Positions 63,299 to 64,000 of a stretch of DNA of 64,000 bases are shown piece by piece (the stretch's first letter is position 1; each line of letters starts with the position of its first letter). The translations under genes and the position numbers were made by a program. A model generated the notes under the pieces. That model was given only the letters and a program-made list of their open reading frames with translations, was not told where the DNA came from and made no database searches. Source of the stretch: Trematomus loennbergii (taxonomy: Eukaryota > Chordata > Actinopteri > Perciformes > Nototheniidae); the NCBI GenBank assembly GCA_012861695.1, contig JAAOOA010000002.1:25522898-25586897 (forward strand), read 5' to 3'.

Positions 63299-63974
63299 CT
63301 GTAATGCAATGTGACTGCAAATGTTGTCTATATCAGAATGTCACAGGGAAAATAGATCATACAATATCCCCAAAAATACATTTAAAGTGGTTATAAAACG
63401 TAATTTACTAAATTGTAAGTCATTATTTGACTTAGAAGAGATCTTCCTCTGCTCTTAATCCTTTACGATGCCAAAGGTAAGATAAAACAGAACAAGTTAA
63501 AAATATATTGAATAAACTGCAAACCGGTATTGAATAGAAAACACATTTATTTAGTTTGTTAGGTTACAAAGTTACGAAAATAATACATTTCCTGATTAAC
63601 AAAGATTTTGTTTTACTTTGGTCACACAAACATAAAATATTAACTTACATTTTAAACTTGTACAACATGAACGGAAGAAGTCCTTAATGCTAAGAATGTC
63701 ATCATAATGTTTCAAAAGCATGGTGCTCAATCCAGAGTGGACCTACTGTAACAGTGACAGAAATGGCAGTAGCCTGATTTCTGGACACACAATTTGTGGA
63801 GAATGATTTTAAAATGTTGGCCCACTATACACTTTAAAGTGTTGCGTTACGTCAGGCAGTTTTTTATACATTTTTAAATCTTTCTTCCCTATTCAAATGT
63901 GTGTTTATGCTAAAACACCGGTCATACCTATAACATAGTTCCCAAAAAACATTATCAAATGATTTCTTAATATG

Positions 63975-64000
63975 TCAACATGTTTAAGTGCAATCAAAAC
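63975..64000. repeat. Start of tandem array unit 4 (partial)
   Basis: The last 26 bases repeat the first 26 bases of units 1 to 3, immediately after the unit-3 copy of the junction sequence. The array therefore continues beyond the right edge. Confidence 0.85.

Larger units (their letters stand above)
45413..63974. repeat. Tandem array unit 3 (18.6 kb)
   Basis: Third direct copy and the shortest. It holds HERC-like copy 3, whose exon 13 is cut by a deletion, and a private hAT insertion at 47988-49618. It matches unit 2 more closely in structure than unit 1 does. Confidence 0.95.

Noticed and set aside
24625..63974. Three distinct HERC genes with different functions
   Set aside because: Exon sequences and introns are too similar; differences are mainly small deletions and insertions. 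They are recent copies of one gene.
1..64000. CRISPR array, prophage or bacterial operon
   Set aside because: No regularly spaced short repeats and no operon-like gene layout; the introns and transposons are vertebrate.

Overview
The window is vertebrate nuclear DNA, almost certainly from a teleost fish. Genes are split into short exons with GT/AG introns, the sequence is AT-rich, and it is full of fish-type DNA transposons (hAT, TTAA-target, TIR elements) and tRNA-derived SINEs. No bacterial-style gene is present. The species cannot be named from the sequence.

The dominant structure is a tandem array. The same block occurs three times in direct orientation at 1-24624, 24625-45412 and 45413-63974, and a fourth begins at 63975. 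The window opens inside the array and closes inside it, so the array probably continues both ways. Each unit carries one minus-strand gene of 23 recognisable coding exons. It encodes a small HERC-type E3 ubiquitin ligase: an N-terminal RCC1-like propeller (exons 1-8), a linker (exons 9-15) and a C-terminal HECT domain (exons 16-23) with the ubiquitin-accepting Cys about 33 residues from the end. The best match I can recognise is the interferon-inducible HERC5/HERC6 branch. With three missing bases restored, copy 2 comes to 1029 codons including the stop, the usual length of that family. Each unit also has one exon of a second, P-loop NTPase-like gene upstream of the HERC copy, and two ISRE-like GAAACTGAAAC motifs near HERC exon 1.

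None of the three HERC copies has a clean reading frame. Copy 1 (168-13826) has seven frame-breaking small deletions. Copy 2 (24816-37618) has two, one of them shared with copy 1. Copy 3 (45525-58079) has an intact RCC1 half, a 176-bp deletion through exon 13 and further small deletions in its HECT half. All are deletions, so decay of the array and residual base errors in a hard-to-polish repeat both have to be considered; the deletion shared by copies 1 and 2 argues that at least part of the damage is real.

The length differences between units are explained mostly by transposon insertions, many with an empty site in the sister units. Unit 1 alone carries a Harbinger-like element, a large composite TIR element, two or three hAT elements, two SINEs and TIR MITEs. 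Unit 2 alone carries a hAT (27464-28768), a TTAA MITE (25345-25726) and a THAP-encoding TTAA element (38636-40950). Unit 3 alone carries a hAT (47988-49618). Units 2 and 3 share a hAT missing from unit 1 (34855-36254 and 55361-56766), so they separated from each other after unit 1 split off.
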